Assembly (NCBI RefSeq): GCF_000730625.1
Contig: NZ_BBIT01000020.1
Span: 122,507 to 186,506 of the forward strand
DNA: 64,000 nucleotides
DNA from: Pseudomonas oryzihabitans NBRC 102199
Lineage (GTDB): Bacteria > Pseudomonadota > Gammaproteobacteria > Pseudomonadales > Pseudomonadaceae
Direction: 5' to 3'
The position numbers and the translations under genes are program-made. Each line of letters begins with the position of its first letter. Position 1 is the first letter of the stretch. Shown here one piece after another: positions 42,248-50,868 of this stretch. The notes beneath the pieces are model-generated. The model saw only the letters and a program-made list of their open reading frames with translations, searched no databases and was not told the origin of the DNA.

Positions 42248-43438
42248 ATGGATGCTACCGCCGAAGCCCGGAAGCCCAGCTGGTCCGGTGTCATCGCCCT
42301 GGCCCTGGCCGCCTTCATCTTCAACACCACGGAATTCGTTCCAGTGGCGCTGCTCAGCGACATCGGGCGCAGCTTCGACATGCGCCCCTCGCAGGTCGGC
42401 TTGATGCTGACCATCTATGCCTGGGTGGTGGCCCTGATGTCGCTGCCGATGATGCTCGCCACCCGCTCCATCGAGCGGCGCCGGCTGCTGGTGTTCGTCT
42501 TCATCGTGTTCATCGCCTGCCACGGCCTCTCCGGGGTGGCCTGGAGCTTCGAGGTGCTGGTGGCCAGCCGCATTGGCATCGCCTTCGCCCATGCGGTGTT
42601 CTGGTCGATCACCGCCTCGCTGGCGGTGCGCATCGCCCCGGCCGGCAAGCAGACCCAGGCGCTCGGCCTGCTGGCCACCGGCACCTGCCTGGCCATGGTG
42701 CTGGGCATCCCGCTGGGCCGGGTGCTGGGTGAATTGCTGGGCTGGCGCTACACCTTCGTCGCCATCGCGGCGCTGGCGGTGGGCACGGTGCTCTGGCTGG
42801 CGCGCAACCTGCCGCTGCTGCCCAGCGAGAACTCCGGTTCCCTGGCCAGCCTGCCGGTGCTGTTCAAGCGCCCGGCGCTGCTGTGCATCTACCTGCTCAC
42901 CACCCTGGTGGTGACCGCCCACTTCACCGGCTACAGCTACATCGAGCCCTTTGCCGTGGAGGTGGCGGGCATGGGTGGCATGCAGATCACCGCCTTGCTG
43001 CTGCTGTTCGGCGGCTCCGGCGTCATCGGCTCGCTGCTGTTCAGCCGCTACAGCCTGAGATTCCCCAATGGCTTCCTGATCGCGGCAATCGCTGGCATCG
43101 CCCTGTCGCTGCTGTTGCTGCTGCCCTTCGCCTGGAAGAGCTTCATGCTGGAGGGCCTGAGCGTCATCTGGGGCATCGCCATCATGAGTTTCGGCCTGGC
43201 GCTGCAATCCAAGGTGCTGGCCCTGGCCAAGGACGCCACCGACGTCGCCATGGCGCTGTTCTCCGGCATCTACAACGTCGGCATCGGCGGCGGCGCCCTG
43301 CTCGGCAGCGTGGTGGGGACCCATGTCGGCATGCCCTACGTTGGCCTGGTGGGCGGCAGCCTGGCGGTGGCCGGCCTGCTGTTCGCGGTGTTCATGACCC
43401 GGCGCTACGCCGAGCAACTCAACGCCAATCCGCTGTAA
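42248..43438 (+). CDS. sotB: MFS sugar/arabinose efflux transporter, SotB-like
   Basis: 396 residues with 12 membrane helices. [20 protein letters not shown] near the N-terminus and the DHA1-type motif around [15 protein letters not shown] are typical of SotB/YdeA exporters, which lower intracellular arabinose or related inducers. A second signature is the C-terminal [18 protein letters not shown]. The ATG at 42248 fits the family start; the in-frame extension to 42170 lacks similarity. In a genome with an arabinose block, a SotB-type exporter is notable, though drug efflux cannot be excluded. Confidence 0.85.
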   Translation: MDATAEARKPSWSGVIALALAAFIFNTTEFVPVALLSDIGRSFDMRPSQVGLMLTIYAWVVALMSLPMMLATRSIERRRLLVFVFIVFIACHGLSGVAWSFEVLVASRIGIAFAHAVFWSITASLAVRIAPAGKQTQALGLLATGTCLAMVLGIPLGRVLGELLGWRYTFVAIAALAVGTVLWLARNLPLLPSENSGSLASLPVLFKRPALLCIYLLTTLVVTAHFTGYSYIEPFAVEVAGMGGMQITALLLLFGGSGVIGSLLFSRYSLRFPNGFLIAAIAGIALSLLLLLPFAWKSFMLEGLSVIWGIAIMSFGLALQSKVLALAKDATDVAMALFSGIYNVGIGGGALLGSVVGTHVGMPYVGLVGGSLAVAGLLFAVFMTRRYAEQLNANPL

Positions 43439-43444
43439 GGCCCG

Positions 43445-43470
43445 CGGGCGCCTCTTCGGCGAGGCGCCCG
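43445..43470. terminator. GC-rich hairpin after the SotB-like gene
   Basis: CGGGCGCCTC (43445-43454) / GAGGCGCCCG (43461-43470), perfect 10-bp stem, 6-base loop, 6 bases past the stop. A second stem (CGCGACC...GGTCGCG, about 43475-43492) follows. Neither has a T-run. Confidence 0.55.
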
Positions 43471-43594
43471 GCCGCGCGACCCGGGGGTCGCGAACTGTCT
43501 ACCGGGCCGCGCGCGCGCGCCGTGGAGCTGCCCGGGGCGAAGCGCTAAGCTGCGGGCACCTGGCGCTCCGGCCAGGCTGCCGGATGCGCTCGCC

Positions 43595-44062
43595 ATGAAT
43601 CGACTGCTGTTCAATCTCTTCGTCTGGACCAAGGTGCCCATCGCCAAGATCGCCGGCCTGCGCCTGCGCCACCTGGACGATGCCGGCTGCCAGATGCAGG
43701 TCACCCATGGCTGGCTGAACCAGAATCCCTTCAAGAGCATGTTCTGGGCGGTGGAGGGCATGGCGGCGGAATTTTCCACCGGCATCCTCGCCGACCGGCA
43801 CATCCGCCGTTCCGGCAGCCGCTACGCCATGCTGGTGGTGGCCATGAGGGCGACCTTCAGCAAGAAGGCCGTGGGCACCATCGTCTTTCGTTGCGACCAG
43901 GGCGCGGCCATCGCCGCGGCGCTGGTGCGCGCCCGGGAGACCGGCGAGCCGCAGCAGGTCGAGCTGCGCAGCATCGGCACCGACGAAAGCGGTGAGCAGG
44001 TGGCGGAATTCTTCTTTACCTGGAGCTTCAAGGCGCGGGCGCCGCTGGGGACGTCCCGGTAG
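43595..44062 (+). CDS. DUF4442 hotdog-fold protein, thioesterase-like
   Basis: 155 residues. The arrangement GLRLRHLDDAGCQMQVTHGW, NQNPFKSMFWAVEGMAAEFS and MLVVAMRATFSKKAVGTIVF resembles DUF4442/PaaI-related hotdog proteins. The NPFKSMFWAVEGMAAE helix is the likely active-site helix. No signal peptide. The ribosome site is poor. Followed immediately by the REP/tandem-duplication region. A thioesterase activity is inferred only from fold. Confidence 0.75.
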   Translation: MNRLLFNLFVWTKVPIAKIAGLRLRHLDDAGCQMQVTHGWLNQNPFKSMFWAVEGMAAEFSTGILADRHIRRSGSRYAMLVVAMRATFSKKAVGTIVFRCDQGAAIAAALVRARETGEPQQVELRSIGTDESGEQVAEFFFTWSFKARAPLGTSR

Positions 44063-44190
44063 GAGCGACTGTCTTTATCGCAGCCATGGCGGTCCGCCGA
44101 TGCGGCCGTTCTGGCTTGGACTATCGCGGCCATGGGCCGCTCCTACAGGAGCATCATTTGCCTGTAGGAGCGGCCCATGGCCGCGATCGG
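44061..44190. repeat. REP family 2 cluster, copy A of the tandem duplication
   Basis: Contains a degenerate GTAGGAGCGACTG unit, an inverted GCGGCCATGGGCCGCTCCTA unit and a direct GTAGGAGCGGCCCATGGCCG unit. Its sequence from about 44082 to 44190 recurs 240 bases downstream. Confidence 0.8.
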
Positions 44191-44222
44191 TAGCGTAACC
44201 GCTGGCGACTTTCCGCGCCGCC

Positions 44223-44313
44223 TAGCGCCCGAACCGTCCACCTCGGCGTTCGCCCCGTCCCTGGCGGCGCTCGCCTTTGCCCTTGCCCTGGCCCTTTTCC
44301 TGGCCACGCGGCC
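44223..44313 (-). pseudogene. Orphan copy of the helicase C-terminal tail
   Basis: Read on the minus strand it encodes PRGQEKGQGKGKGERRQGRG followed by ERRGGRFGR and a TAG stop at 44223-44225. The intact helicase ends PRGQEKGQGKGGRRQGRGER RGGRFGR. The remnant has no start codon or upstream domain and arose by the 240-bp tandem duplication. Confidence 0.8.
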
Positions 44314-44430
44314 ATGATCGCGGCCATGGCGGTCCGCCGATGCGGCCGTTCTGGCTTGGACTATCGCGGCCATGGGCCGCTCCTACAGGAGCATCATTTC
44401 CCTGTAGGAGCGGCCCATGGCCGCGATCGG
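44310..44430. repeat. REP family 2 cluster, copy B of the tandem duplication
   Basis: Second copy of the inverted plus direct REP pair, at 44368-44396 and 44404-44428, 34 bases past the helicase stop. Confidence 0.8.
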
Positions 44431-44461
44431 TAGCGCGACCGCTGGCAACTTTCCGCGCCGC

Positions 44462-46855
44462 CTAACGCCCGAAGCGCCCACCACGCCGCTCGCCGCGACC
44501 CTGGCGGCGGCCGCCCTTGCCCTGGCCCTTTTCCTGGCCACGCGGCCGGCGTCGGCGGGACAACTCGCGGGTGATGGCGTCGTTGAGCAAATCGCGATGA
44601 TCCTGGCCGCGTTCCAGGGCCGGAAACAGCTCGGGCAGGCTGCGCGACAGGTGCAGATAGGTCTCCACCACGTGCAGGGCGCTTTCCAGTCCGGCGAGAT
44701 CGGTGCCCATGGGGATGCGCGGCAGATCCACCGGCTCGCCGCGGGCGACGCTGCGCAGCCAGCGCTGGGCCTGGCTGCTGGCCGGGCCTTCCAGGCCGCC
44801 ACGGATTGGCGTGCAGGCGAAGATCCAGCGCAGTTGGAAGTCGATGCCAGGCAGGTCGATCAGCTTGATCCACTCGGCCAGCTCGTCGGGCAGTACCGAG
44901 ACGAAGGCGTCGCCATAGTTGATGTTGCGATTGAAGGTCAGCCAGGTGCGCAGCAGGCTGGGTTCCTCCATGAACTCGGACAGCGCGCGCAGGTGCTCCA
45001 GGCTCGGCCGCACCTGGAACTGGTGCAAATCCACCGGATCGTCCGGGCTGTGGAACAGCCGCTTGATGTTGCGCAGCACATGGGGCTCCAGCGCGGTGAT
45101 TTCCCCTTCGGCATGATGACCGAACCGTCCGGCACGCCCACCGATCTGCTTGACCTCCTGCACCCGCAGCGGCCGGTTTTCCACCCCGTCGAATTTCTCG
45201 TCGGTGTAGAAGCACAGGGTATGGGCCGGCAGGTTGAGACCCATGCCCACCGCATCGGTGGCGACCATGATCTCGGTCTCGCCTTCGCGGAAGCGCCGCG
45301 CCTGTTCCCGCCGCACCTCCGGCGAGAGGGCGCCATAGACCACCGACACCCGGCGGCCGGCCATCTCCAGCAGGCCCTTGAGTTCCAGCACCACCCGGCG
45401 GCTGAAGGCCACCAGCAGCGAACCCGGTTCCAGGCGCTCCAGGGTGGTGGCGTGGCGCGCCACCGTGACCGGCGACAGGCGTTTGGTGGGCTTGATCTCC
45501 AGGCGGTCCTCGCACAGCTCGCAGAGGGTGCGCAGCGAGGGTTCGATCAGCGCCGGGCCGGTCATCAGCAGGCGTTTGGTGTGGGCGCTGACCAGGGCAT
45601 CGACCCAGGCCCAGCCGCGCTGCGGATCGGCCAGCATCTGCACCTCGTCGACCACCACCACCTCCCACTGCTGGCGGCGGAAGCGGGCGAATTCCTCCAC
45701 GGTGCAGCAGAAATGCGTGGCACCCGGGCGGATGATCTCTTCCTCGCCGGTGACCAGCGAGCAGGGCACGCCGAGGGACTCCAAGCGCTCCTGGTTTTCC
45801 AGGGCCATCAACCGCAGCGGCGAGAGGTAGATGGCATGGGTCACCGCCGCCATGGCCTCGATGGACCTGTGGGTCTTGCCGCTGTTGGTGGGGCCGAGCA
45901 GGGCGGTCCAGGTGCGGGTCAGGCGGCGGGCCGGATAATTCTGGTGGTACTGGCCGAAGCGCGGATTGTTTTCCAGCAGCACCGCGAAGGCCATCTTCTC
46001 GCGCTGCTGGGTCACGGCGTGGCGCAGCGCGCGGCGCAGCTTGTCGGCTTCCAGGCGCATCAGCTCCTGCAGGCGCGGCGTGCCCAGCTGGTGCAGATCG
46101 AAGTCCAGGGCATCGGCTTCGCCCACCAGCACGGCGAAACGCTCGCGCAGGTCCGCCTCGGCTTCGGCCCTGAGCGCGGCGACATCGGCGTCACTCAGCA
46201 GTCGGCCCTGGTTGGCCGCCAGCCGCCGGGGGATCTCCAGGCGAATGTCCTCGTGGGTCAGCACCACGTTGAATCTCAATTCGTGGCGCGTTTCGTTGAG
46301 CACCTCCACCGCCCGCGGCAAAAAGTCGTCCAGGCGGATCAACGCCTGGGGCACCCGCTCCAGCACCCGCTGGCGATCCTCGTCCGCCATTTCGGCGAAG
46401 GGCGCCGCCAGGAGGCCGAGCCGCTCGCGCACGGCATTGCCCAGACGCTCGCTGACCGCGGCGGCAAAGGCCTCGGCCGAAGCGCTGTCGGCCAGATTCA
46501 GCGCCCAGTGGGGTTCGAGCAATTCGCTCGCCGCGCCGCCGGTAAAGAGCTTTTCGCTGCCGAAGACGTCCACCGGATAGCCGAAGGTCTTGCCGGCATT
46601 GAGCAGCGCCTGGCCCAGCAGGCTGTCGGGATCGGGCGCGCTGCCGACGGCGACCGCAGCGCCTTCGTCCAGCCCCAGCCAGAAGGCCTTGGCGATCCGC
46701 CCCAGGTGCGGCAGGGGATAGCCCGAATAGGGTTTGAACCAGATTTCCTGGTGCTGCTGCTTGGCTACGAAGTCGGGATGGGTGCGGCCGGCCCAGTCGA
46801 GGAAGCGCTGCAGGCGTTCGAGGCGGCGTTGCTTGCGAAGGCGGTGATCGCTCAT
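44462..46855 (-). CDS. SUV3-like DExH RNA helicase
   Basis: 797 residues from the ATG at 46855. Motif I GPTNSGKT, motif II DEVQM, SLVTGEE, and motifs V-VI VATDAVGMGLN and QIGGRAGRFG are those of the SUV3/MtrA-type Ski2-like helicases of mitochondria and some bacteria. A long N-terminal region (about 1-330) precedes the helicase core, and the C-terminal tail is Gly/Arg/Lys-rich (GQEKGQGKGGRRQGRGERRG), an RNA-binding type tail. An RNA turnover role is inferred. The last 27 codons and the 3' flank are tandemly duplicated downstream. Confidence 0.88.
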   Translation of the reverse strand: MSDHRLRKQRRLERLQRFLDWAGRTHPDFVAKQQHQEIWFKPYSGYPLPHLGRIAKAFWLGLDEGAAVAVGSAPDPDSLLGQALLNAGKTFGYPVDVFGSEKLFTGGAASELLEPHWALNLADSASAEAFAAAVSERLGNAVRERLGLLAAPFAEMADEDRQRVLERVPQALIRLDDFLPRAVEVLNETRHELRFNVVLTHEDIRLEIPRRLAANQGRLLSDADVAALRAEAEADLRERFAVLVGEADALDFDLHQLGTPRLQELMRLEADKLRRALRHAVTQQREKMAFAVLLENNPRFGQYHQNYPARRLTRTWTALLGPTNSGKTHRSIEAMAAVTHAIYLSPLRLMALENQERLESLGVPCSLVTGEEEIIRPGATHFCCTVEEFARFRRQQWEVVVVDEVQMLADPQRGWAWVDALVSAHTKRLLMTGPALIEPSLRTLCELCEDRLEIKPTKRLSPVTVARHATTLERLEPGSLLVAFSRRVVLELKGLLEMAGRRVSVVYGALSPEVRREQARRFREGETEIMVATDAVGMGLNLPAHTLCFYTDEKFDGVENRPLRVQEVKQIGGRAGRFGHHAEGEITALEPHVLRNIKRLFHSPDDPVDLHQFQVRPSLEHLRALSEFMEEPSLLRTWLTFNRNINYGDAFVSVLPDELAEWIKLIDLPGIDFQLRWIFACTPIRGGLEGPASSQAQRWLRSVARGEPVDLPRIPMGTDLAGLESALHVVETYLHLSRSLPELFPALERGQDHRDLLNDAITRELSRRRRPRGQEKGQGKGGRRQGRGERRGGRFGR

Positions 46856-47033
46856 GCGGGTAGGGGCTTTCCTTGGGACTATAGGGCATGGGACCCCGGC
46901 CAGGGCCACGGGGTCACCCGGAGGCGCGCCATTCGGCAGATAGGGGGCACGTGGCTACGCCGGCGCAGTCTCCATCAGAAGGGTGACGTCTGCTACCCGC
47001 TCTTCCTTCTCTGTTCTGGATCACGCTACCCAC

Positions 47034-48395
47034 ATGACTTTTCTCGTCTGGGTCGGGGTATTGGGATCGCTGTTGATGATCCTCGCCCTGACCTCCGCCT
47101 ATCTGCGCTGGCTACCGGTCACCACCTCGGTGGTCTGCCTGGCCTTCGGCATGCTCATCAGCCCCATCGGCCTGAGCCTGGCCGAGGTCGACTTCCAGCA
47201 ATCGGCGACCTGGATCGGCCACCTCACCGAGGTGGCGGTGCTCTTTTCGCTGTTCGTCAGCGGCCTCAAGCTGCGCCTGTCCTTTCATCGCTCTTCCTGG
47301 CACGGCGCCTATCTGCTGGCCGGGCCGGTGATGATCTTCAGCATCGCCGGGGTCTGCCTGGTCGCCCACTACCTGCTCGGTCTGCCCTGGGGCGTGGCCC
47401 TGCTGATCGGCGCCATCCTCGCGCCCACCGACCCGGTGCTGGCCGGGCTGGTGCAGGTCAACCACGCTCAGGATTTCGACCGGGTGCGCTTCGGTCTCTC
47501 CGGCGAGGCGGGACTCAACGACGGCACCGCCTTTCCCTTCGTGCTGCTCGGTCTGCTGCTCCTGCAGCATGGCGAACTCCAGTGGGGCTGGACCCTGGAG
47601 TGGTTTCTCAAGAATGTGGTCTGGGGCGTACCGGCGGGCCTGCTGCTGGGCTATGCCATGGGCAAGGGGGTCGGGCGGCTGATGATCTTCCTGCGCACGC
47701 GGCATGGCGACAGCACCATCTCGCCCAATGATTTCCTCGCCCTGGCGCTGATCGCCCTGTCCTATGTGCTGGCCGACGAGATCGGCGCCTTCGGCTTTCT
47801 CGCGGTGTTCGCCGCCGGCCTGGGCCTGCGCCAGGCCGAGGTACAGACCTCCGGTAATGCGGAAACGCCTTCCGAGCAACTGGCGCAACCGGTGATCGGG
47901 CATCTCACCGGAGCGCCGGAGCGTGCCACGGTGGCCAACGCCGAGGACATCGAGGAGCCGCGCATGGCCGCCGGGGTGATGATGGGCGACATGCTCGCCT
48001 TCGGCAGCCTGGTGGAGCGCTCCTTCGAGGTGCTGCTGGTGACCCTGCTCGGCGTGGTGCTCATCACCCACTGGGACAGCCGCGCGCTGCTGCTGGGCGC
48101 CTTGCTGTTTGTGGTGATCCGCCCGCTGGGCGTGGCCAGCATGCTGCCCTTCACCCGCATCGATCGCCACCAGGGTGCGCTGATCGGCTGGTTCGGCATC
48201 CGTGGCATCGGTAGCCTGTATTATCTGTGCTACGCGCTCACGCATCAGGTCACGGCCGACTGGGCCGGGACCATCGTCGACCTGACCCTGTCGGTGGTGG
48301 CCTTGAGCATCGCGGTCCACGGGATTTCCATCCAGCCGCTGCTCGACCGCTACGAGCGCCTCACTGCCCGTCGCGAGGGCTCGGCGAGACCCTGA
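47034..48395 (+). CDS. Na+/H+ (cation/proton) antiporter, CPA1/NhaP type
   Basis: 453 residues with about 12 membrane helices. GAILAPTDPVLAGLVQV holds the PTDP motif and GEAGLNDGTAFPFVLLGLLL the conserved ND site of CPA1 exchangers, with GWFGIRGIGSLYYLCYAL near the end. A hydrophilic loop (about 275-315) interrupts the helices. The frame extends to a GTG at 46983, but the extension is polar and the helix begins at 47034. Likely pH or Na+ homeostasis. The next gene starts 29 bases later. Confidence 0.9.
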   Translation: MTFLVWVGVLGSLLMILALTSAYLRWLPVTTSVVCLAFGMLISPIGLSLAEVDFQQSATWIGHLTEVAVLFSLFVSGLKLRLSFHRSSWHGAYLLAGPVMIFSIAGVCLVAHYLLGLPWGVALLIGAILAPTDPVLAGLVQVNHAQDFDRVRFGLSGEAGLNDGTAFPFVLLGLLLLQHGELQWGWTLEWFLKNVVWGVPAGLLLGYAMGKGVGRLMIFLRTRHGDSTISPNDFLALALIALSYVLADEIGAFGFLAVFAAGLGLRQAEVQTSGNAETPSEQLAQPVIGHLTGAPERATVANAEDIEEPRMAAGVMMGDMLAFGSLVERSFEVLLVTLLGVVLITHWDSRALLLGALLFVVIRPLGVASMLPFTRIDRHQGALIGWFGIRGIGSLYYLCYALTHQVTADWAGTIVDLTLSVVALSIAVHGISIQPLLDRYERLTARREGSARP

Positions 48396-48424
48396 GCCCG
48401 TTTGCGACCTACACCGGAGGACGC

Positions 48425-49055
48425 ATGTACTACGGCGAACGTCTCAATGCCTGGACCCATCTGGTCGGTGCCCTGCTGGCCCTGGCCGGCGCCATTGCCT
48501 TGGTGGTACTGGCCAGCCTGCAGGGCGATCCCTGGCGCATCGTCAGCGTGGCCATCTATGGGGTCGCGCTGGTGATCCTCTACAGCGTGTCCACCCTCTA
48601 CCACAGCGTGAAGGGGCGGGCGAAACGCCTGTTGCAAAAGCTCGATCACCTGTCGATCTATCTGCTCATCGCCGGCAGCTACACGCCGTTCTGCCTGGTG
48701 ACCCTGCGCGGTCCCTGGGGCTGGACGCTGTTCGGTATCGTCTGGGGGCTGGCGCTGATCGGCATGGCGCAGGAGCTCAAGCCGCGTTCGGAGGCGCGCA
48801 TCCTGTCGCTGGTGATCTACGCCACCATGGGCTGGATCGTGCTGGTGGCGGTGGGACCACTGCTGGATCGCCTGGGCGGCGAGGGCTTCGCCTGGCTGGC
48901 TGGCGGGCGGTGGGGTGCTCTACACCGTCGGCATCCTCTTCTTCGTCTTCGACGATCGCTTCCGCCACTGGCATGGCATCTGGCACGGCTTCGTCATGGC
49001 CGGCAGCGCCCTGCATTTCATCGCCATCCTCAGGTACGTGCTGCCGGCGCCCTAG
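48425..49055 (+). pseudogene. Hemolysin III / TrhA family membrane protein, frameshifted
   Basis: The first 160 residues (YGERLNAWTHLVGALLALAG, SVSTLYHSVKGRAKRLLQKLD, HLSIYLLIAGSYTPFC) are a typical PAQR-type hemolysin III protein. At about 48893-48904 the frame is lost; the correct C-terminus (GGGVLYTVGILFFVFDDRF, HWHGIWHGFVMAGSALHFIA, stop at 49053-49055) continues in the next frame. The break lies in three tandem TGGC units, where two would keep the frame (FAWLAGGGVLYTVG). Read in one frame, translation ends at 49066 with an unrelated tail that lacks the final metal-binding histidines. Sequencing error, recent mutation or phase variation are all possible. Confidence 0.8.
48893..48904 (+). 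repeat. (TGGC)3 tract at the hemolysin III frameshift
   Basis: TGGCTGGCTGGC precisely at the point where the reading frame changes. Gain or loss of one unit switches the frame by 4 bases. Confidence 0.8.
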
Positions 49056-49199
49056 GGCGGTCTTGAGGGGCTCGTCACAGATAGGCTGGCCGCTGGCCAT
49101 CCCTGGCGAACCTCCCGGGGGCGCCCGGGTTCAGAGCTAGCTGAATCCACTCTCCGAGCGTTGCTTTCCCGAAAACCAAGAAAAAGAGGAAGGTGAAAC

Positions 49200-49598
49200 G
49201 TGTTCATCCGTCCCAGATCCCTCGTGTTGCTTCTGATACTTGCCTGCACCGCCTGCCAGGAAAAGGACGCCAAGACCGTCGCGGCACCGGTCAAGAAGGA
49301 AGCCGGCTTCGAACAGCGCGGCAAGGCCTCCTTCTACTCGCGCAAGTTTCATGGCAAGGAAACCGCCAGTGGCGAAACCTTCAACAACAACGAACTGGTC
49401 GCCGCCCACAAGACCCTGCCGCTCGGCACCCGGGTCAAGGTGACCAACCTGGAAAACGATCGCGCCGTGGTGGTGCGGATCAACGACCGCGGGCCCTATA
49501 TCCGCGGCCGCATCATCGATCTCTCCCGCGCCGCTGCCCGGCGGGTGGACATGGTCGACGACGGCACCACCGCGGTTAAGGTGGAAAAGCTGGAGTAG
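49200..49598 (+). CDS. RlpA-like septal ring lipoprotein
   Basis: 132 residues from a GTG at 49200, which follows AAGAGGAAGG. A signal peptide ([16 protein letters not shown]) ends in cysteines that may be lipidated, although neither ILAC nor CTAC is a canonical lipobox. The double-psi beta-barrel domain (about 40-130) has [39 protein letters not shown] and [20 protein letters not shown], with the catalytic Glu/His/Asp region of RlpA lytic transglycosylases. It lacks a SPOR domain, so it is a short form. Confidence 0.87.
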   Translation: MFIRPRSLVLLLILACTACQEKDAKTVAAPVKKEAGFEQRGKASFYSRKFHGKETASGETFNNNELVAAHKTLPLGTRVKVTNLENDRAVVVRINDRGPYIRGRIIDLSRAAARRVDMVDDGTTAVKVEKLE

Positions 49599-49604
49599 CG
49601 GTCC

Positions 49605-50627
49605 TCAGCGGATCCAGACCACCTGGTCCTTGCCCTGGCGCTTGGCCTGGTAGAGACCTTCGTCCACCTGGCGCAGCAGCTCGTTGAGCGACAGCTCCGG
49701 CGCAAGGCGAAGCGCCCCGGCGCTGAAGCGGATGCCCAGGGGGGCGGCCTCGGCCAGGCGCGCGCGCAGGGTTTCCAGCAGGTGGCTGATCCTTGCCTCG
49801 TCGAGGCCGCGGATCAGCAGGCCGAATTCCTCGCCGCCCAGGCGGCCGCCCTCCAGCCGCGGATCGAGTCGATCGAGTTCCCGCGCCGTGGCGACCAGCA
49901 CCTCATCGCCCACCTGATGGCCGTGCCGGTCGTTGATCTCCTTGAAGTTGTCGATGTCGAGCATGACGAAATGCCTGGCTTCCCATCCGCTCTCGCCCCG
50001 CGCCGCGTCCAGCTGTTGCAGGAGCTTGCGGCGGTTGGCGATCCGGGTGAGTTCATCGGTTTCCGCGAGAATCCGATAGCGCTCCTTGAGCCTGAAGGTC
50101 CGTAGCATCCACTGGCTGTTGGCGTGGTTGTAGGCGATGCCGATGGCCAGGGCGACACTGACCAGCAGCCCGACCAACTGCTCCGGCATCGCGCTGGGTA
50201 TCAACCGGTCCTGACCGATGAAGAGGATGAAGCCGGCGCCGGCCAGGGTGATGAGGTAGTGGGAGAGGCGGTAGGTCAGGCCGCAGGTGCCCAGGATGAT
50301 GATGAGGGCGACGGGCAGGTTCCAGTAGTGACCCACGGCGCCGCCATCCTGGATCTGGATGCGGAAGGCGAGGGCGAATGCCCAGATGTTGCCGGTAAAG
50401 GTCAGACTCATCATGCGTGCGCTGCGCGCCACGCTGAGCAGGGCGCTGATCGCCAGCAACAGCAGCATCAGCGCGAGATAGCGTGCCTTGTAGGGACTGC
50501 CGATCAGCGGATTGCACCACAGGGTCAGCGGCCACATCGCCAGCATCAGCGGCTGCAGCACCAGCAGGGGCGTGCGCAGCACCCGCCGGACGTGCTGTTC
50601 ATAACGAATCTCGTTGTCCATCGACAT
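49605..50627 (-). CDS. Membrane-bound diguanylate cyclase (GGDEF)
   Basis: 340 residues. Five to six hydrophobic helices (about 25-175) precede a GGDEF domain (about 185-340) with TDELTRIANRR, HFVMLDIDNFKEINDRHGHQ, VGDEVLVATARELDR and the active-site GGEEF. No canonical RxxD inhibitory site is seen upstream of GGEEF (LEGGRLGGEEF). It makes cyclic di-GMP in response to an unknown membrane signal. The open frame reaches 51263, but similarity and the first helix start near 50627 (MSMDNEIRYEQH). No strong ribosome site is visible, so the start is uncertain. Confidence 0.88.
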   Translation of the reverse strand: MSMDNEIRYEQHVRRVLRTPLLVLQPLMLAMWPLTLWCNPLIGSPYKARYLALMLLLLAISALLSVARSARMMSLTFTGNIWAFALAFRIQIQDGGAVGHYWNLPVALIIILGTCGLTYRLSHYLITLAGAGFILFIGQDRLIPSAMPEQLVGLLVSVALAIGIAYNHANSQWMLRTFRLKERYRILAETDELTRIANRRKLLQQLDAARGESGWEARHFVMLDIDNFKEINDRHGHQVGDEVLVATARELDRLDPRLEGGRLGGEEFGLLIRGLDEARISHLLETLRARLAEAAPLGIRFSAGALRLAPELSLNELLRQVDEGLYQAKRQGKDQVVWIR

Positions 50628-50868
50628 CTCGAAAGGGGGTAAGGCCGATGGGCGATGACAAATCGGCCGGTGGCTCGGCCAGGGTGTGTCACTGTAATGG
50701 CTAAGTGCCATGGCTTCCAGTGCTCCAGCGTCGTCGTTGCCCGGCTTAGAGCGGTTTGCCGATGATTGGCATGACTGTATGGCCAGCCCGGTGCGGCACT
50801 GTATCTGGTCGACCGGCAGGGTCGCGGCCAAGAATCCTTGGATCGACAGCAAGCCCTTGGTAGCTCCC

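Larger units (their letters stand above)
44070..44549. repeat. 240-bp tandem duplication (two copies)
   Basis: Copy A about 44070-44309, copy B about 44310-44549, offset exactly 240 bases (44101 against 44341). The REP half is nearly identical (1 difference in 44101-44160). The half holding the helicase 3' end differs at 14 of 60 positions in 44221-44280 by my hand count, then by a 6-base insertion. Copy A is outside the helicase frame, so it is a remnant. Confidence 0.85.

Noticed and set aside
44061..44430. CRISPR-like regular spacing of REPs
   Set aside because: The regularity comes from one 240-bp tandem duplication, not from short repeats with unique spacers.
44417..47731. 1104-codon open frame on the plus strand
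   Set aside because: It is the antisense shadow of the SUV3-like helicase gene, which has all helicase motifs on the minus strand; the plus-strand protein is low-complexity Gln/His/Ala-rich, typical of high-GC shadow frames.
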